Below are positions 51,496-60,485 of a stretch of DNA of 64,000 bases, piece after piece (the first letter of the stretch is position 1; each line of letters opens with the position of its first letter). Position numbers and translations under genes: made by a program. The stretch comes from Ga0077555 sp050187415 (GTDB lineage: Bacteria; Pseudomonadota; Alphaproteobacteria; Rhizobiales; Hyphomicrobiaceae), in NCBI GenBank assembly GCA_050187415.1, contig JBFWXN010000015.1, positions 1 to 64,000 on the forward strand, in the 5' to 3' direction. Under the pieces are notes generated by a model. The model had not been told where the DNA came from. It saw only the letters and a list, made by a program, of their open reading frames with translations, and made no database searches.

Positions 51496-53094
51496 ATGCT
51501 AGCACGCGCGATCGGAAGGCACAGTCGGTGGTGGCGGATGGCGGCGATGGCGGCGATCGGCGTGATGGGCGCCGGCGCCTTCGCCGTGAGCGGCGTAACG
51601 ACCGCGGCAGCAGAAACCAAATTCGTGTTCGCCAACGAGAGCGATTACGACACGGTCGACCCGCATGTCGCATTCGATGTTGGCCGCGTCGCCGTTCGCC
51701 TCAACATCTACGACGGTTTGATGCGCTGGCAGAAGAACCCGGCTGTGCTCGAGCCGTGGCTTGCCGAGAGCTACGAGACCTCGAAGGATGGCCTCACGTA
51801 CACCTTCAAGATGCGCAAAGGCGTGAAGTTCCACGATGGGACCGAGGTGAAGGCCTCCGACGTCGTCTATTCGCTCGAGCGGATACTGGCCCTCGGCAAG
51901 GGCGCATCGTCGTTGCTCAAGTCGATGATCGACCCCGGCGCCGCCAAGGCGATCGACGACTACACCGTGGAATTCAAGCTCAAGAAGCCGTCCGCAATAT
52001 TCCTCGCCGTTGTTCCGGAAATTCACGTGGTCAACACCGCCCTCGTGAAAAAGAACGCCTCGGGCGACGACTGGGGCGCGGCGTGGCTGTCCAAAAACGA
52101 CGCGGGCTCCGGCGCCTATATGCTTGATCAGTTCGATCCGGCGATCGGATTTGTCGCCAAGCGTTTCGCCGGTCATTTCAAGGGCTGGGGACCGAAGTAC
52201 ATCGACCATATCGAATTTCGCGGCGTCAAGGATACTAATACGCGCGTCCTCGGCCTGCTGAAGGGCGACTTCAACGGCATCGGCGGCTATCTGCAAACGG
52301 ATCAGATCAAGAAGATCGAGGCGTCGGGAACGGCAAAAGTTCTCGATGCCGAATCGATGCGCGTGATGATGATGCAGTTCAACGTCACACGGTCGCCGCT
52401 CGACGACGTGCATGTGCGCCGTGCCCTCAACATGGCCTTCGATTACGACGGCTTCAACAAGCAGATCCTCGGGGGGCTCGTCGAACGCAATCCGACGCCT
52501 CTGCCGAATACGATGTGGGGTAATCCGAAGGACGTGAAAGGCTACGCCTACGACGTCGAAGGTGCCAAGGCCGAGCTGGCAAAAGCGAAAGCCAAGGTCG
52601 ATCGCCCGCTCGAGATCCACTTCCTGACCGGCTTTGCACAAAGCGAGCAGGCGGCGCAACTCTTCCAGAACGGCCTGCAAAAGATCGGCCTGCAATCGAA
52701 GGTGATCGGCACGCCATGGCCGACCATCGTCGAACGGTTCCGCAAGGCGGAAACGACGCCGGACATCTCCATCTACTGGATCTCCACCTATTATGCCGAT
52801 CCGCATAACTGGGTGGGCGAGATGTTCTCGTCGGCGAATGCCGGCACGTTCAAGAACGCGCATCATTACAAGAACCCGAAGGTCGACGAGCTCCTGGCCA
52901 AGGCCGTGCAGAGCATCGACCAGGCGGAGCGGGCAAAATTCTACGAGGAGGTTGTACGTATCGTCGTCGCCGACGCGCCGGGCGCCTGGATCTACAATAC
53001 CAAGTGGTACGGTCCCTACTCCAAGAACCTGCAGGGCATCGTCTTCTGCCCGATCGGCAATGCGCAGGAAATGCGGACCGCCTACTACGAGTGA
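51496..53094 (+). CDS. ABC importer substrate-binding protein, family 5 (peptide/opine type)
   Basis: A 532-residue exported protein. The signal peptide (WWRMAAMAAIGVMGAGAFA...AAA) is followed by the family 5 layout: DPHVAFDVGRVAVRLNIYDGL, LAESYETSKDGLTYTFKMRKGVKFHDG and VRRALNMAFDYDG. This family binds peptides, opines, nickel or glutathione. The start at 51496 has GGAGGG 7 bases upstream; upstream frame has none. The gene heads an operon of two permeases, two ATPases and an SDR. Confidence 0.94.
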   Translation: MLARAIGRHSRWWRMAAMAAIGVMGAGAFAVSGVTTAAAETKFVFANESDYDTVDPHVAFDVGRVAVRLNIYDGLMRWQKNPAVLEPWLAESYETSKDGLTYTFKMRKGVKFHDGTEVKASDVVYSLERILALGKGASSLLKSMIDPGAAKAIDDYTVEFKLKKPSAIFLAVVPEIHVVNTALVKKNASGDDWGAAWLSKNDAGSGAYMLDQFDPAIGFVAKRFAGHFKGWGPKYIDHIEFRGVKDTNTRVLGLLKGDFNGIGGYLQTDQIKKIEASGTAKVLDAESMRVMMMQFNVTRSPLDDVHVRRALNMAFDYDGFNKQILGGLVERNPTPLPNTMWGNPKDVKGYAYDVEGAKAELAKAKAKVDRPLEIHFLTGFAQSEQAAQLFQNGLQKIGLQSKVIGTPWPTIVERFRKAETTPDISIYWISTYYADPHNWVGEMFSSANAGTFKNAHHYKNPKVDELLAKAVQSIDQAERAKFYEEVVRIVVADAPGAWIYNTKWYGPYSKNLQGIVFCPIGNAQEMRTAYYE

Positions 53095-53153
53095 CGCGTC
53101 CTCTCCTCAACGATCCCTCCTCTGGCCGCGCCAGGGGAGGGGAATGGCCCTGA

Positions 53154-54161
53154 ATGCGCATTCTTGCCATCATCGCAAAGCGACTTCTTTGGTTCATCCC
53201 GACGGCCATCGGCCTGGTCGCGGTTGTGTTCTTCATCTCGCGGGTCATCCCGGCCGATCCGGCGGCCCTGCTGGCGGGTGAGACAGCGAGCCGCGAGGCC
53301 ATCGACGCGCTGCGCACCAAGTTGGGCCTGGATCGGTCGCTGTTCGTGCAACTGCTCGACTATTATGGCCAACTCCTGCGCGGCGACCTCGGCGTCAGCC
53401 TGTTCACCACGCGCCCCGTATCGTCGGATCTGCTGGCTCGGCTGCCCGCCACCATCGAGCTCACCTTGGCATCCATGCTGATTGCCGTCGTGCTCGGAAT
53501 ACCGCTGGGTGTCGTCTCCGCCACCCATCGCAATTCGCTGCTCGACCACGTCCTGCGCATCGTAACGGTGGGGGGCTTGGCGCTGGCCAGCTTCTGGCTG
53601 GCGCTCGCGCTTCAACTCGTTTTTGCGATGGACCTTGGCTGGTTGCCGCTGCAGGGCCGCATCTCGGGATTTCCGCCGAAGCCGATTACGGGGTTCATGA
53701 CGATCGATGCCCTCGTCTCCGGACGCATGGATCAGTTCGCCAGTGCTCTGCGCCATCTCGCGTTGCCCGCGATAACGCTAGCCATTCCGGCCCTCGCGAC
53801 GGTCGTGCGATTTACCCGCGCCGGCGTGCTCGATACGTTGGGCAAGCCATTCGTCGATTATCAGCAGGCAATCGGCATCCCGCGTCCGCTGATCATCTGG
53901 CGGTACGTCCTGCGCAATGCGCTGACTTCGACCGTCACCCAGATCGGCCTGCTGTTCGGCATCCTTCTCGCCGGTGCCGTCGTGGTCGAGACGGTGTTCC
54001 AGTGGCCAGGCATCGGCACCTACGCCTTCGAGGCGATCCTCCAGTCCGACTATGCGGCCGTAATGGGCTTCACCGTTTACGCCGGCGGAATCTTCATGGT
54101 CGCCAATCTTCTCGTCGATGTGGTGCACGCCATGATCGATCCGCGCGGAGACCGGGCATGA
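53154..54161 (+). CDS. ABC importer permease, DppB type
   Basis: A 335-residue inner membrane permease. The N-terminal span and VVFFISRVIPADPAALLAG, GDLGVSLFT and the coupling-helix region DYQQAIGIPRPLIIWRYVLRNAL are typical of DppB/OppB. WPGIGTYAFEAIL lies near the end. It starts 59 bases after the binding protein stop, in front of a GGGAGGGG stretch. The DppC gene overlaps its stop by 4 bases. Confidence 0.94.
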   Translation: MRILAIIAKRLLWFIPTAIGLVAVVFFISRVIPADPAALLAGETASREAIDALRTKLGLDRSLFVQLLDYYGQLLRGDLGVSLFTTRPVSSDLLARLPATIELTLASMLIAVVLGIPLGVVSATHRNSLLDHVLRIVTVGGLALASFWLALALQLVFAMDLGWLPLQGRISGFPPKPITGFMTIDALVSGRMDQFASALRHLALPAITLAIPALATVVRFTRAGVLDTLGKPFVDYQQAIGIPRPLIIWRYVLRNALTSTVTQIGLLFGILLAGAVVVETVFQWPGIGTYAFEAILQSDYAAVMGFTVYAGGIFMVANLLVDVVHAMIDPRGDRA

Positions 54162-55015
54162 GCGGTTTCGTGCAGGCCATGCGGCAGCTCGCCAAGGACC
54201 GTTCGGCGCTGTTCGGCTTCTGTCTCGTCATGCTGGTGGTGCTGGCTGCGATCTTCGCTCCCATCATCTCGACGCATCCCGAAGCGGTGTGGGACATGAA
54301 CCCGGTGAACCGCCTCAAGGCACCGGGCGGCGAATGGCTGTTCGGGACCGACCGGATGGGCGCCGATATCTACAGCCGGGTCGTCTTCGGCGCGCGCATC
54401 ACGCTGGTCATCGCCGTGGTCGCGGTCGGCGCGTCGTTGTTGATCGGAGTGCCCATCGGACTATGGGCCGGATGGAACGAGTTTTGGCTCGGCGAAGTCC
54501 TGATGCGCGTATCCGACATCTTCCTCGCCGTGCCGCAGATCGTGCTGGCGATTGCGATCGCGCAGACGCTGGGTCCGTCGATCCAGAACGTGATCCTGGC
54601 GCTCTCCATCACGTATTGGCCGTGGTTTGCCCGCCTCGTCTATGCCGAAGTGCGCGCCATCAAGCGCGAGACCTTCATCGAAGCTGCCATCGCGCTGGGC
54701 GTGCCGCAGTGGCGCATCGTGCTGCAACATGTGCTGCCCAACGTCGCCTCTCCCATTATCGTGCGCACCTCGATCGGGATGGGGTTCACCATTCTGACGG
54801 CCGCATCGCTTGGCTTCCTGGGCCTCGGCGCGCCACCTCCGGCGCCGGAGTGGGGACGGATGATCTCGGAGTCTCGCGAGTTTCTTCCCGAGGCCTGGTG
54901 GTATGCGCTGGCGCCGGGCGTTGCGATTTTCATCGTGGTCATGGGCTTCAATCTTCTGGGCGATGGACTGCGCGATGTCCTCGACCCGCGCTTGCGGCGC
55001 TCCCATGACCGCTGA
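54158..55015 (+). CDS. ABC importer permease, DppC type
   Basis: A 285-residue inner membrane permease. FGTDRMGADIYSRVVFGARITL and GWNEFWLGEVLMRVSDIFLAVPQIVL are typical of DppC/OppC. YAEVRAIKRETFIEAAIALG holds the coupling helix contacting the ATPases. It overlaps both neighbours (4 bases upstream, 11 bases downstream), showing tight cotranslation. Confidence 0.94.
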   Translation: MSGFVQAMRQLAKDRSALFGFCLVMLVVLAAIFAPIISTHPEAVWDMNPVNRLKAPGGEWLFGTDRMGADIYSRVVFGARITLVIAVVAVGASLLIGVPIGLWAGWNEFWLGEVLMRVSDIFLAVPQIVLAIAIAQTLGPSIQNVILALSITYWPWFARLVYAEVRAIKRETFIEAAIALGVPQWRIVLQHVLPNVASPIIVRTSIGMGFTILTAASLGFLGLGAPPPAPEWGRMISESREFLPEAWWYALAPGVAIFIVVMGFNLLGDGLRDVLDPRLRRSHDR

Positions 55016-56039
55016 CCAACTGCTCGAGATCTCGGAGCTGAGGCTCGGCTACACCACCGGGCGGGGGCTGGCGCGCGTCCTCGACGGCGTCAGCCTGTCG
55101 ATCGGGCGGGGGCGTATCATGGGCCTCGTCGGCGAATCGGGCTGCGGCAAGACGACGCTCGCCCGTGCCACGCTCGGCATTCTGTCGCCGAACGCGCGCA
55201 TCGAAAGCGGCAGGATCCGCTTCGATGGAAACGACATACTGGCAATGGACCCGACGCGCTTCCAGCGTGACATCAAGGGGCGCAGGATCACGTTCATTCC
55301 ACAGGATCCCTACGGCGCCTTCAATCCGTTGTTTCGTGTCGGCGACCAGATCATGGAGCTGATGAAGTGGAAATCGCCGCGTCGCGATCCGGCCGAACTC
55401 GGTCTCGGCGCGCTCCTGACGCGCTATCCCCGCGCCCGCCGCAAGGCCGATCGCGAGCACGCGTTGCGCCGGCTCGAAGAGGTGCAGATCCCGGACCCTG
55501 AACGGGCCTTTGCCAAACTTCCAGGTGAATTCTCGGGTGGACAGCGCCAGCGCCTCATGATTGCCATGGCTTTGATGACGGAGCCGGACCTGATCATCGC
55601 AGACGAGCCGACCACGGCGCTCGATGTGACGATCCAGGCGCAAATCCTGAAGCTTCTCAAGGGTCTCGCGGCGACGCACGGTGTGTCCGTACTGCTGACG
55701 ACGCATGACCTCGGCACGGCCTACGAGATTTGCGACGATATCACGGTCATGTATGCCGGCCAGGAGGTCGAAATGGCTCCGGTCGAGACGTTCTTCCGTC
55801 AGCCGCGACATCCCTATACGGTCCGTCTGCTCGAAAGCCTGCCGGCGCCAGGTCGCGAGATCCAGGAGATCGCGGGCGAAATTCCAAGCCTCCTCGCCCC
55901 GCCGACCGGATGCCGGTTCCATCCGCGCTGTACGCGTGCCGCGGCAGAATGCAGCGCGTCTCGTCCACCGGTCGCCGGAGCGCAGCATCAGGTGCGCTGC
56001 TATCATCCCGTTCCCTACGGCGCCGAGGTGCGGGGATGA
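55005..56039 (+). CDS. ABC importer ATPase, DppD type
   Basis: A 344-residue ATPase. Walker A GESGCGKTT is at about 40, the Q-loop FIPQDPYGAFNP at about 98, the signature FSGGQRQR near 180, Walker B LIIADEPT and the switch His in TTHDLG. The C-terminal oligopeptide-transporter motif (CRFHPRCTRAAAEC) with spaced Cys is present. The start at 55005 is inside the end of the permease gene. It pairs with the next ATPase. Confidence 0.94.
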   Translation: MTADQLLEISELRLGYTTGRGLARVLDGVSLSIGRGRIMGLVGESGCGKTTLARATLGILSPNARIESGRIRFDGNDILAMDPTRFQRDIKGRRITFIPQDPYGAFNPLFRVGDQIMELMKWKSPRRDPAELGLGALLTRYPRARRKADREHALRRLEEVQIPDPERAFAKLPGEFSGGQRQRLMIAMALMTEPDLIIADEPTTALDVTIQAQILKLLKGLAATHGVSVLLTTHDLGTAYEICDDITVMYAGQEVEMAPVETFFRQPRHPYTVRLLESLPAPGREIQEIAGEIPSLLAPPTGCRFHPRCTRAAAECSASRPPVAGAQHQVRCYHPVPYGAEVRG

Positions 56040-57025
56040 AGACTGTCGTCCCATTGCTCGGGGTGCACGACCTGCGCCGCCATTTTCCGGTGCGTAATGC
56101 GTTCGGACGCGTAACAGGCGCCATCCGGGCGCTCGACGACGTGACCGTGGACGTCCAAACCGGTGAGACGTTCGGCATCGTGGGCGAATCCGGCTGCGGC
56201 AAGACCACGCTCGGCAAGACGCTGGCCGGCATCCACGCACCGGACGCGGGCGGCATGACCTTCGAGGGCCAGGACATCACGCACCTGCGCGGTGCGGCTC
56301 GTGGCGCCGTGACGCAGCGCCTGCAATACATCCACCAGGATCCGGGCAATGCGCTCGACCCCCGCTGGAAGATCGGCCGTTCGCTCGACGAGCCGTTGGC
56401 GATCCACACCACGCTGACGCGCGCCGAACGCGAAGAGCGCGTGCGCGACATCCTGGCCGCGGTTGGCTTGCCGGCCGGGCATCTCGATCTTTACCCGCAC
56501 GAGATCTCGGGCGGCCAGCAGCGCCGCGTCGGCCTCGCGCGTATCCTGACTCTGCAACCGCGCCTGGTCATTCTCGACGAGCCAACGTCGGGCCTCGACG
56601 TGTCCGTTCAGGCCATGGTGCTGAAGCTGTTGCGCGAGCTTCAGGTCCGGTTCGAGCTCACCTACGTCTTCATCTCGCACGATCTCTCGGTGGTGCGCAT
56701 CATGTGCGACCGCGTTGGCGTCATGTATCTCGGGCGGCTGGTCGAGGTCGCGCCCACCGAGGAGCTGTTCTCGTCGCCGAAGCACCCCTATACGCGCTCG
56801 CTCCTGTCGGCGATCCCGCAGATCGGCGGCCGCCGCGTAACGGAGACGTTCGCGCTCGAAGGCGAGCCGCCCAATGCCGCCCAGTTGCCGCGCGGGTGTC
56901 GCTTTCGCCCGCGCTGCCCACTGGCGGCGGCGGTCTGCGCCGAGCGCGAGCCCGGCCTCGATCTCGTGGGCGAACGACATCGCGCTGCGTGCCATTTCGC
57001 GGGCGAAAAGGAGAGCACGGCGTGA
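56036..57025 (+). CDS. ABC importer ATPase, DppF type
   Basis: A 329-residue ATPase with Walker A GESGCGKTT (about 49), YIHQDPGNALDP, signature ISGGQQRR, Walker B LVILDEPTSGLDVS and FISHDLSV. The C-terminal GCRFRPRCPLAAAVC motif is typical of the peptide-importer ATPases. Its ATG overlaps the previous stop (ATGA). The SDR gene overlaps its end by 4 bases, so transport and the SDR step are coupled. Confidence 0.94.
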   Translation: MKTVVPLLGVHDLRRHFPVRNAFGRVTGAIRALDDVTVDVQTGETFGIVGESGCGKTTLGKTLAGIHAPDAGGMTFEGQDITHLRGAARGAVTQRLQYIHQDPGNALDPRWKIGRSLDEPLAIHTTLTRAEREERVRDILAAVGLPAGHLDLYPHEISGGQQRRVGLARILTLQPRLVILDEPTSGLDVSVQAMVLKLLRELQVRFELTYVFISHDLSVVRIMCDRVGVMYLGRLVEVAPTEELFSSPKHPYTRSLLSAIPQIGGRRVTETFALEGEPPNAAQLPRGCRFRPRCPLAAAVCAEREPGLDLVGERHRAACHFAGEKESTA

Positions 57026-57789
57026 CGCAGAAGGGACTTCCGAAGCGCGTTTGGATCACTGGCGGCGCCAGCGGGATTGGGCTTGCGACCGCGCTGAAGC
57101 TGGCGCGCACGGGCGTCGAGGTCGTCCTTCTCGACAAGGACGAGGCCGGGCTCACGGGTGCGCAGGACGCCGTGTCCGGCGAGGGCGGGCGGGTCCGGAT
57201 CGTCCCCGTCGACCTCACGGATCCGGCGGCCCTCGCAGCGGCGGTCGAGGCGACCGGGGATGCGGAGGGATTGGTCAACTGCGCGGGTATCTATCCCGTT
57301 ACGCCGAGCCTCGACATGAGCGTCGAGGAATGGGACCGAGTGCTGTCGCTCAACTTGCGGGCCCCGTTTCTGATGACGCGCAGTTTCGCGAAGAAGCTGA
57401 TCGCCCGCAAGGAGGGAGGCGCCATCGTCAATATTTCCTCGACCGCCAGCGTTCTGGCGCGCCCCGGCATCGCGCACTATGGTGCGTCCAAGGCTGCGCT
57501 CAACCAGTTGACCCGGGTGCTCGCAGTCGAGTTGGCGCCCCATTCGATCCGGGTGAACGCCGTGCTCCCGGGCGTCATCGAGACCGAGACGGTGAAGTCG
57601 AGCCTGACGACACCCGAGAGCCTCGCCGAGATGGCCGCGAAGACGGCGCGCATTCCGATGGGCCGCCTGGGCACGCCTGACGAGATCGCCGACCTCGTCG
57701 TGTTCCTGCTGTCCGATGCGGCCGCCTACTCGACCGGCGGGCTCTTCACGGCCGATGGCGGCTTCTCGCTCGGCATCGCGCGCTATTGA
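57022..57789 (+). CDS. SDR-family NAD(P)-dependent oxidoreductase
   Basis: A 255-residue SDR with a complete active site: TGGASGIG, NCAGIYP, the catalytic Ser in NISSTAS, Tyr and Lys in YGASK, and the PG motif in AVLPGVIETE. The start is GTG at 57022, overlapping the ATPase stop (GTGA), with AAAGGAGAG upstream. It is the last gene of the importer operon, so the imported compound probably carries or gives rise to an alcohol or keto group. It converges on the next SDR gene. Confidence 0.92.
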   Translation: MTQKGLPKRVWITGGASGIGLATALKLARTGVEVVLLDKDEAGLTGAQDAVSGEGGRVRIVPVDLTDPAALAAAVEATGDAEGLVNCAGIYPVTPSLDMSVEEWDRVLSLNLRAPFLMTRSFAKKLIARKEGGAIVNISSTASVLARPGIAHYGASKAALNQLTRVLAVELAPHSIRVNAVLPGVIETETVKSSLTTPESLAEMAAKTARIPMGRLGTPDEIADLVVFLLSDAAAYSTGGLFTADGGFSLGIARY

Positions 57790-57807
57790 CCGTCGGTATC
57801 GATGTCG

Positions 57808-58563
57808 TCACCGGTTGAACTGCATGCCGTCGATGATGATGTCCTGGCCTGTGACGTAGCACGGCTCCGATGTCGCGAGGAACGCGACGACCTGGGCCAC
57901 GTCCTCTGGCGCGCCCGGCCGATGGAGGGCGATGCCGTCGACCAACTCGGCCTCCCGCTCGGCCATCAACGCTTTGGCGACGAGGTCCGTCTTGATCAGT
58001 CCGGGGCAGACGCAGTTGACGAGGATCTGCGGCCCGAGCTCTTTCGCGAGGGCGCGCGTCATGCCGATGATGCCGCCTTTGGATGCCGCGTAGGCGAATT
58101 TGCTCACGGCGGCGGTCACGCCGCCTGAATGCGCGTTGAGTGACGACAGCGATACGATGCGGCCGTGTCCGACGGCGAGCATGTGCGGCGCGGCAGCCTG
58201 GACCCAGTTGAAGCAGCTCTTCAGGTTGACGTCGATGGTGGCGTCCCACTCGTCCTCGGAAATCTCGAGGATGCCTTTGGGTTGCGAGCGGCCGGCGTTG
58301 TTGACGAGGACGTCGACACGGCCCCAGCCGGCGACGATGTCGGCAACGACCTCCTTGGCTCGCCCATGCGAGGCGACATCGGCGACATAGGCGCGGCAGG
58401 CAGCGCCACCCGCCTCGATCTCGGCGCGCGTCCGCTCGAGTTCGGGTTCGAGCACATCGACGAGGGCGATCGCATGGCCGTGCGCGGCCAGCGCCCTCGC
58501 ACACGCGCGGCCGATGCCGCGTGCGGCGCCGGTTACGATCGATACCTTGTCTTGCGTGCTCAT
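57808..58563 (-). CDS. SDR-family NAD(P)-dependent oxidoreductase
   Basis: A 251-residue SDR with TGAARGIG, NNAGRSQPKG, the catalytic Ser in SLSSLNAH, Tyr and Lys in YAASK, and CPGLIKTDL. Asp at the end of the second strand (VDVLE) suggests preference for NAD. The start at 58563 fits the conserved N-terminus, though its ribosome site is weak. It is convergent with the importer operon and divergent from the deacetylase-type gene at 58687. Confidence 0.92.
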   Translation of the reverse strand: MSTQDKVSIVTGAARGIGRACARALAAHGHAIALVDVLEPELERTRAEIEAGGAACRAYVADVASHGRAKEVVADIVAGWGRVDVLVNNAGRSQPKGILEISEDEWDATIDVNLKSCFNWVQAAAPHMLAVGHGRIVSLSSLNAHSGGVTAAVSKFAYAASKGGIIGMTRALAKELGPQILVNCVCPGLIKTDLVAKALMAEREAELVDGIALHRPGAPEDVAQVVAFLATSEPCYVTGQDIIIDGMQFNR

Positions 58564-58686
58564 GGGACGCTCATGCTTCTGGGGAGGACGCCTTGCTCTG
58601 TCGCCAAAGCCGACTGTGACGAGAGCCGGCGCCGCGTGCAATAGTGGCGCCTCGGATCAGTCTTCGCACTTTGACGGGAGGGTCTC

Positions 58687-59583
58687 GTGACGGACATGTC
58701 GAAGCTGGAGCCGTGGCAATGGCCCGAGAACCATTGGCGCGGGCTCGTCGATCAAGTGAGGGCCGGGCGCCCGCTTCGCCCCAAGTCGTGGAAGGACGGC
58801 GCGCGATGCGCCATCGCCCTGTCGTTCGATAGCGATCACGAGACGAGCGAGCTTCGCGACGGCGGCAAATCGATCGGCCGCATGAGTTGGGGCCAATACG
58901 GCAACCGTGTGGGCGTGCCGCGTCTCCTGTCGCTGCTCGCCAGGCACGATGTGAAGGCGACGTTCTATGTACCGGCTGTGGTGGCGCTGCTGCACCCGGA
59001 CGAGCAGCGCCGCATCGTAGCCGAGGGGCACGAAATCGGCATTCATGGCTGGATCCACGAGTTGAATTCGGTGCTGCCGTACGAGGCCGAGCGCGACCTG
59101 ATGCTGCGCTCGGCCGATGCACTGGCCAAGACAACGGGCGTGCGGCCGGTCGGGCTCAGGACACCGTCCTGGGATTTCAGCCCCAATACCCTCAGGATCG
59201 AGAAGGAGATGGGCCTCGCATACGACAGCTCGCTGATGGCCGACGAGGATTGCTACGAGCTGCTGCTGGATGGTCAACCGACCGGCATCGTCGAGCTGCC
59301 GGTCGAGTGGGTGCGGGACGACGCGGTCTATTTCATGACGAACCGCTTTTCGGCGCTCAGGCCCTACACCCCCCCGTCGGATGTTTTCGACATCTTCCGG
59401 CGCGAACTCGATGCCGCATACGAGGAGGGTGGCATATTCCAGCTCACATGCCATCCGCACGTCATCACCTATCGCTCGCGCATATGGATCATCGACGAGC
59501 TGATCGCGCACGCCAAGGCGATGGGCGACGTATGGTTCGCGACCCACGCCGAGATCGCGGCCTGGGCCAAGGCCAACGCGTGA
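58687..59583 (+). CDS. Polysaccharide deacetylase (NodB-homology) family hydrolase
   Basis: A 298-residue cytoplasmic NodB-fold protein without signal peptide. LSFDSDHET gives the metal-site Asp and HGWIHELN gives the HxxxH pair. GLRTPSWDFSPNTL and FQLTCHPHVI follow the fold. This form is close to amidohydrolase-like members such as PuuE-type allantoinases or peptidoglycan-independent deacetylases acting on small amides. The start is GTG at 58687, 6 bases after GGAGGG; a Met three codons later has poor spacing. The neighbouring hyu genes also suggest cyclic amide chemistry. Confidence 0.88.
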   Translation: MTDMSKLEPWQWPENHWRGLVDQVRAGRPLRPKSWKDGARCAIALSFDSDHETSELRDGGKSIGRMSWGQYGNRVGVPRLLSLLARHDVKATFYVPAVVALLHPDEQRRIVAEGHEIGIHGWIHELNSVLPYEAERDLMLRSADALAKTTGVRPVGLRTPSWDFSPNTLRIEKEMGLAYDSSLMADEDCYELLLDGQPTGIVELPVEWVRDDAVYFMTNRFSALRPYTPPSDVFDIFRRELDAAYEEGGIFQLTCHPHVITYRSRIWIIDELIAHAKAMGDVWFATHAEIAAWAKANA

Positions 59584-59634
59584 CCCTGGTCCAACGGCCG
59601 GCGCGAGCATGCGCTGGCCATTCGACGACGGGGC

Positions 59635-60432
59635 CTATGACTTCCGGAGCCCCGGCATGCGGTAGCGGTCCTCGCCGTCGAGCCAGCCCTTGAAGTTGGG
59701 CTTCCTCTTCTCGGCAAACGCAGCCCGGCTCTCGATCAGGTCTGACTTGTCGCCATGCTCGTGCAACGCCTTGGCGAGCTCCTTGTGCGCGTCCGACGGC
59801 TCCGGGCGCATCAGACGCATCATGTGCACCGTGTTGACGCGCGACGCCGGCGGCAGCGTCAGCAGATGCTCTGCCATCTTGATCGCCGACGGGATCAGGT
59901 CCGCCTGAGGCGCGATCCGATTGAGAAACCCGATCTGATGGAAGCGCTCGGCCGTAAAACGGAAGCCGAGTGCCATCTCCATGGCGATCGGGTAGGGCAG
60001 GTTGGCGAGGTGGCCGTGATTGTAACCCCCGAGCAGCCAGCGCTTCGCTTCCGACACTTCGAACACCGCTTCCGGCACGGCAATGCGCAGGTCGGTCCGC
60101 TCGACCAGCATGAAGCCGCCGCCCATCGCGAAGCCGTTGACGGCCGCGATCACCGGCTTTTCGAGCGTGCCGTCCATGAACGGGTCGGGGATCGAAGGCC
60201 GCGTGCCACCGGGCTTCTTGGCGGCGAGCGATTCCTTCATGTCCTCGCCGGCGCAGAAGCCACGGCCCGTGCCGGTGAAGATCGCGACCTCGAGTTCCTT
60301 CGAGCGGCGGAATTCGGTCCACGTCTCCGCCAGCATCTGGCGCATCTCGGTATTGAGCGCGTTGAGGCTGTCCGGCCGGTTCATCCGCACGACAAGCACT
60401 TGTCCGTGCCGCTCCGTCTCCACCACCGCCAT
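59635..60432 (-). CDS. Enoyl-CoA hydratase/isomerase family protein
   Basis: A 265-residue crotonase-fold protein. TGTGRGFCAGEDMKE and AAVNGFAMGGGFMLVERTD form the oxyanion hole. The usual second catalytic Glu region reads VSEAKRWLLGG, so a normal hydratase mechanism is not certain. GGAAAG precedes the start. It is part of a minus-strand series with the esterase (53 bases upstream) and the ligase genes, so it probably acts on the acyl-CoA made there. Confidence 0.9.
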   Translation of the reverse strand: MAVVETERHGQVLVVRMNRPDSLNALNTEMRQMLAETWTEFRRSKELEVAIFTGTGRGFCAGEDMKESLAAKKPGGTRPSIPDPFMDGTLEKPVIAAVNGFAMGGGFMLVERTDLRIAVPEAVFEVSEAKRWLLGGYNHGHLANLPYPIAMEMALGFRFTAERFHQIGFLNRIAPQADLIPSAIKMAEHLLTLPPASRVNTVHMMRLMRPEPSDAHKELAKALHEHGDKSDLIESRAAFAEKRKPNFKGWLDGEDRYRMPGLRKS

Positions 60433-60485
60433 GACGCTTTCCTTTCCCTGTGTGTCTGACCGTCGTTTCGTTCCGCCGATTGCCT

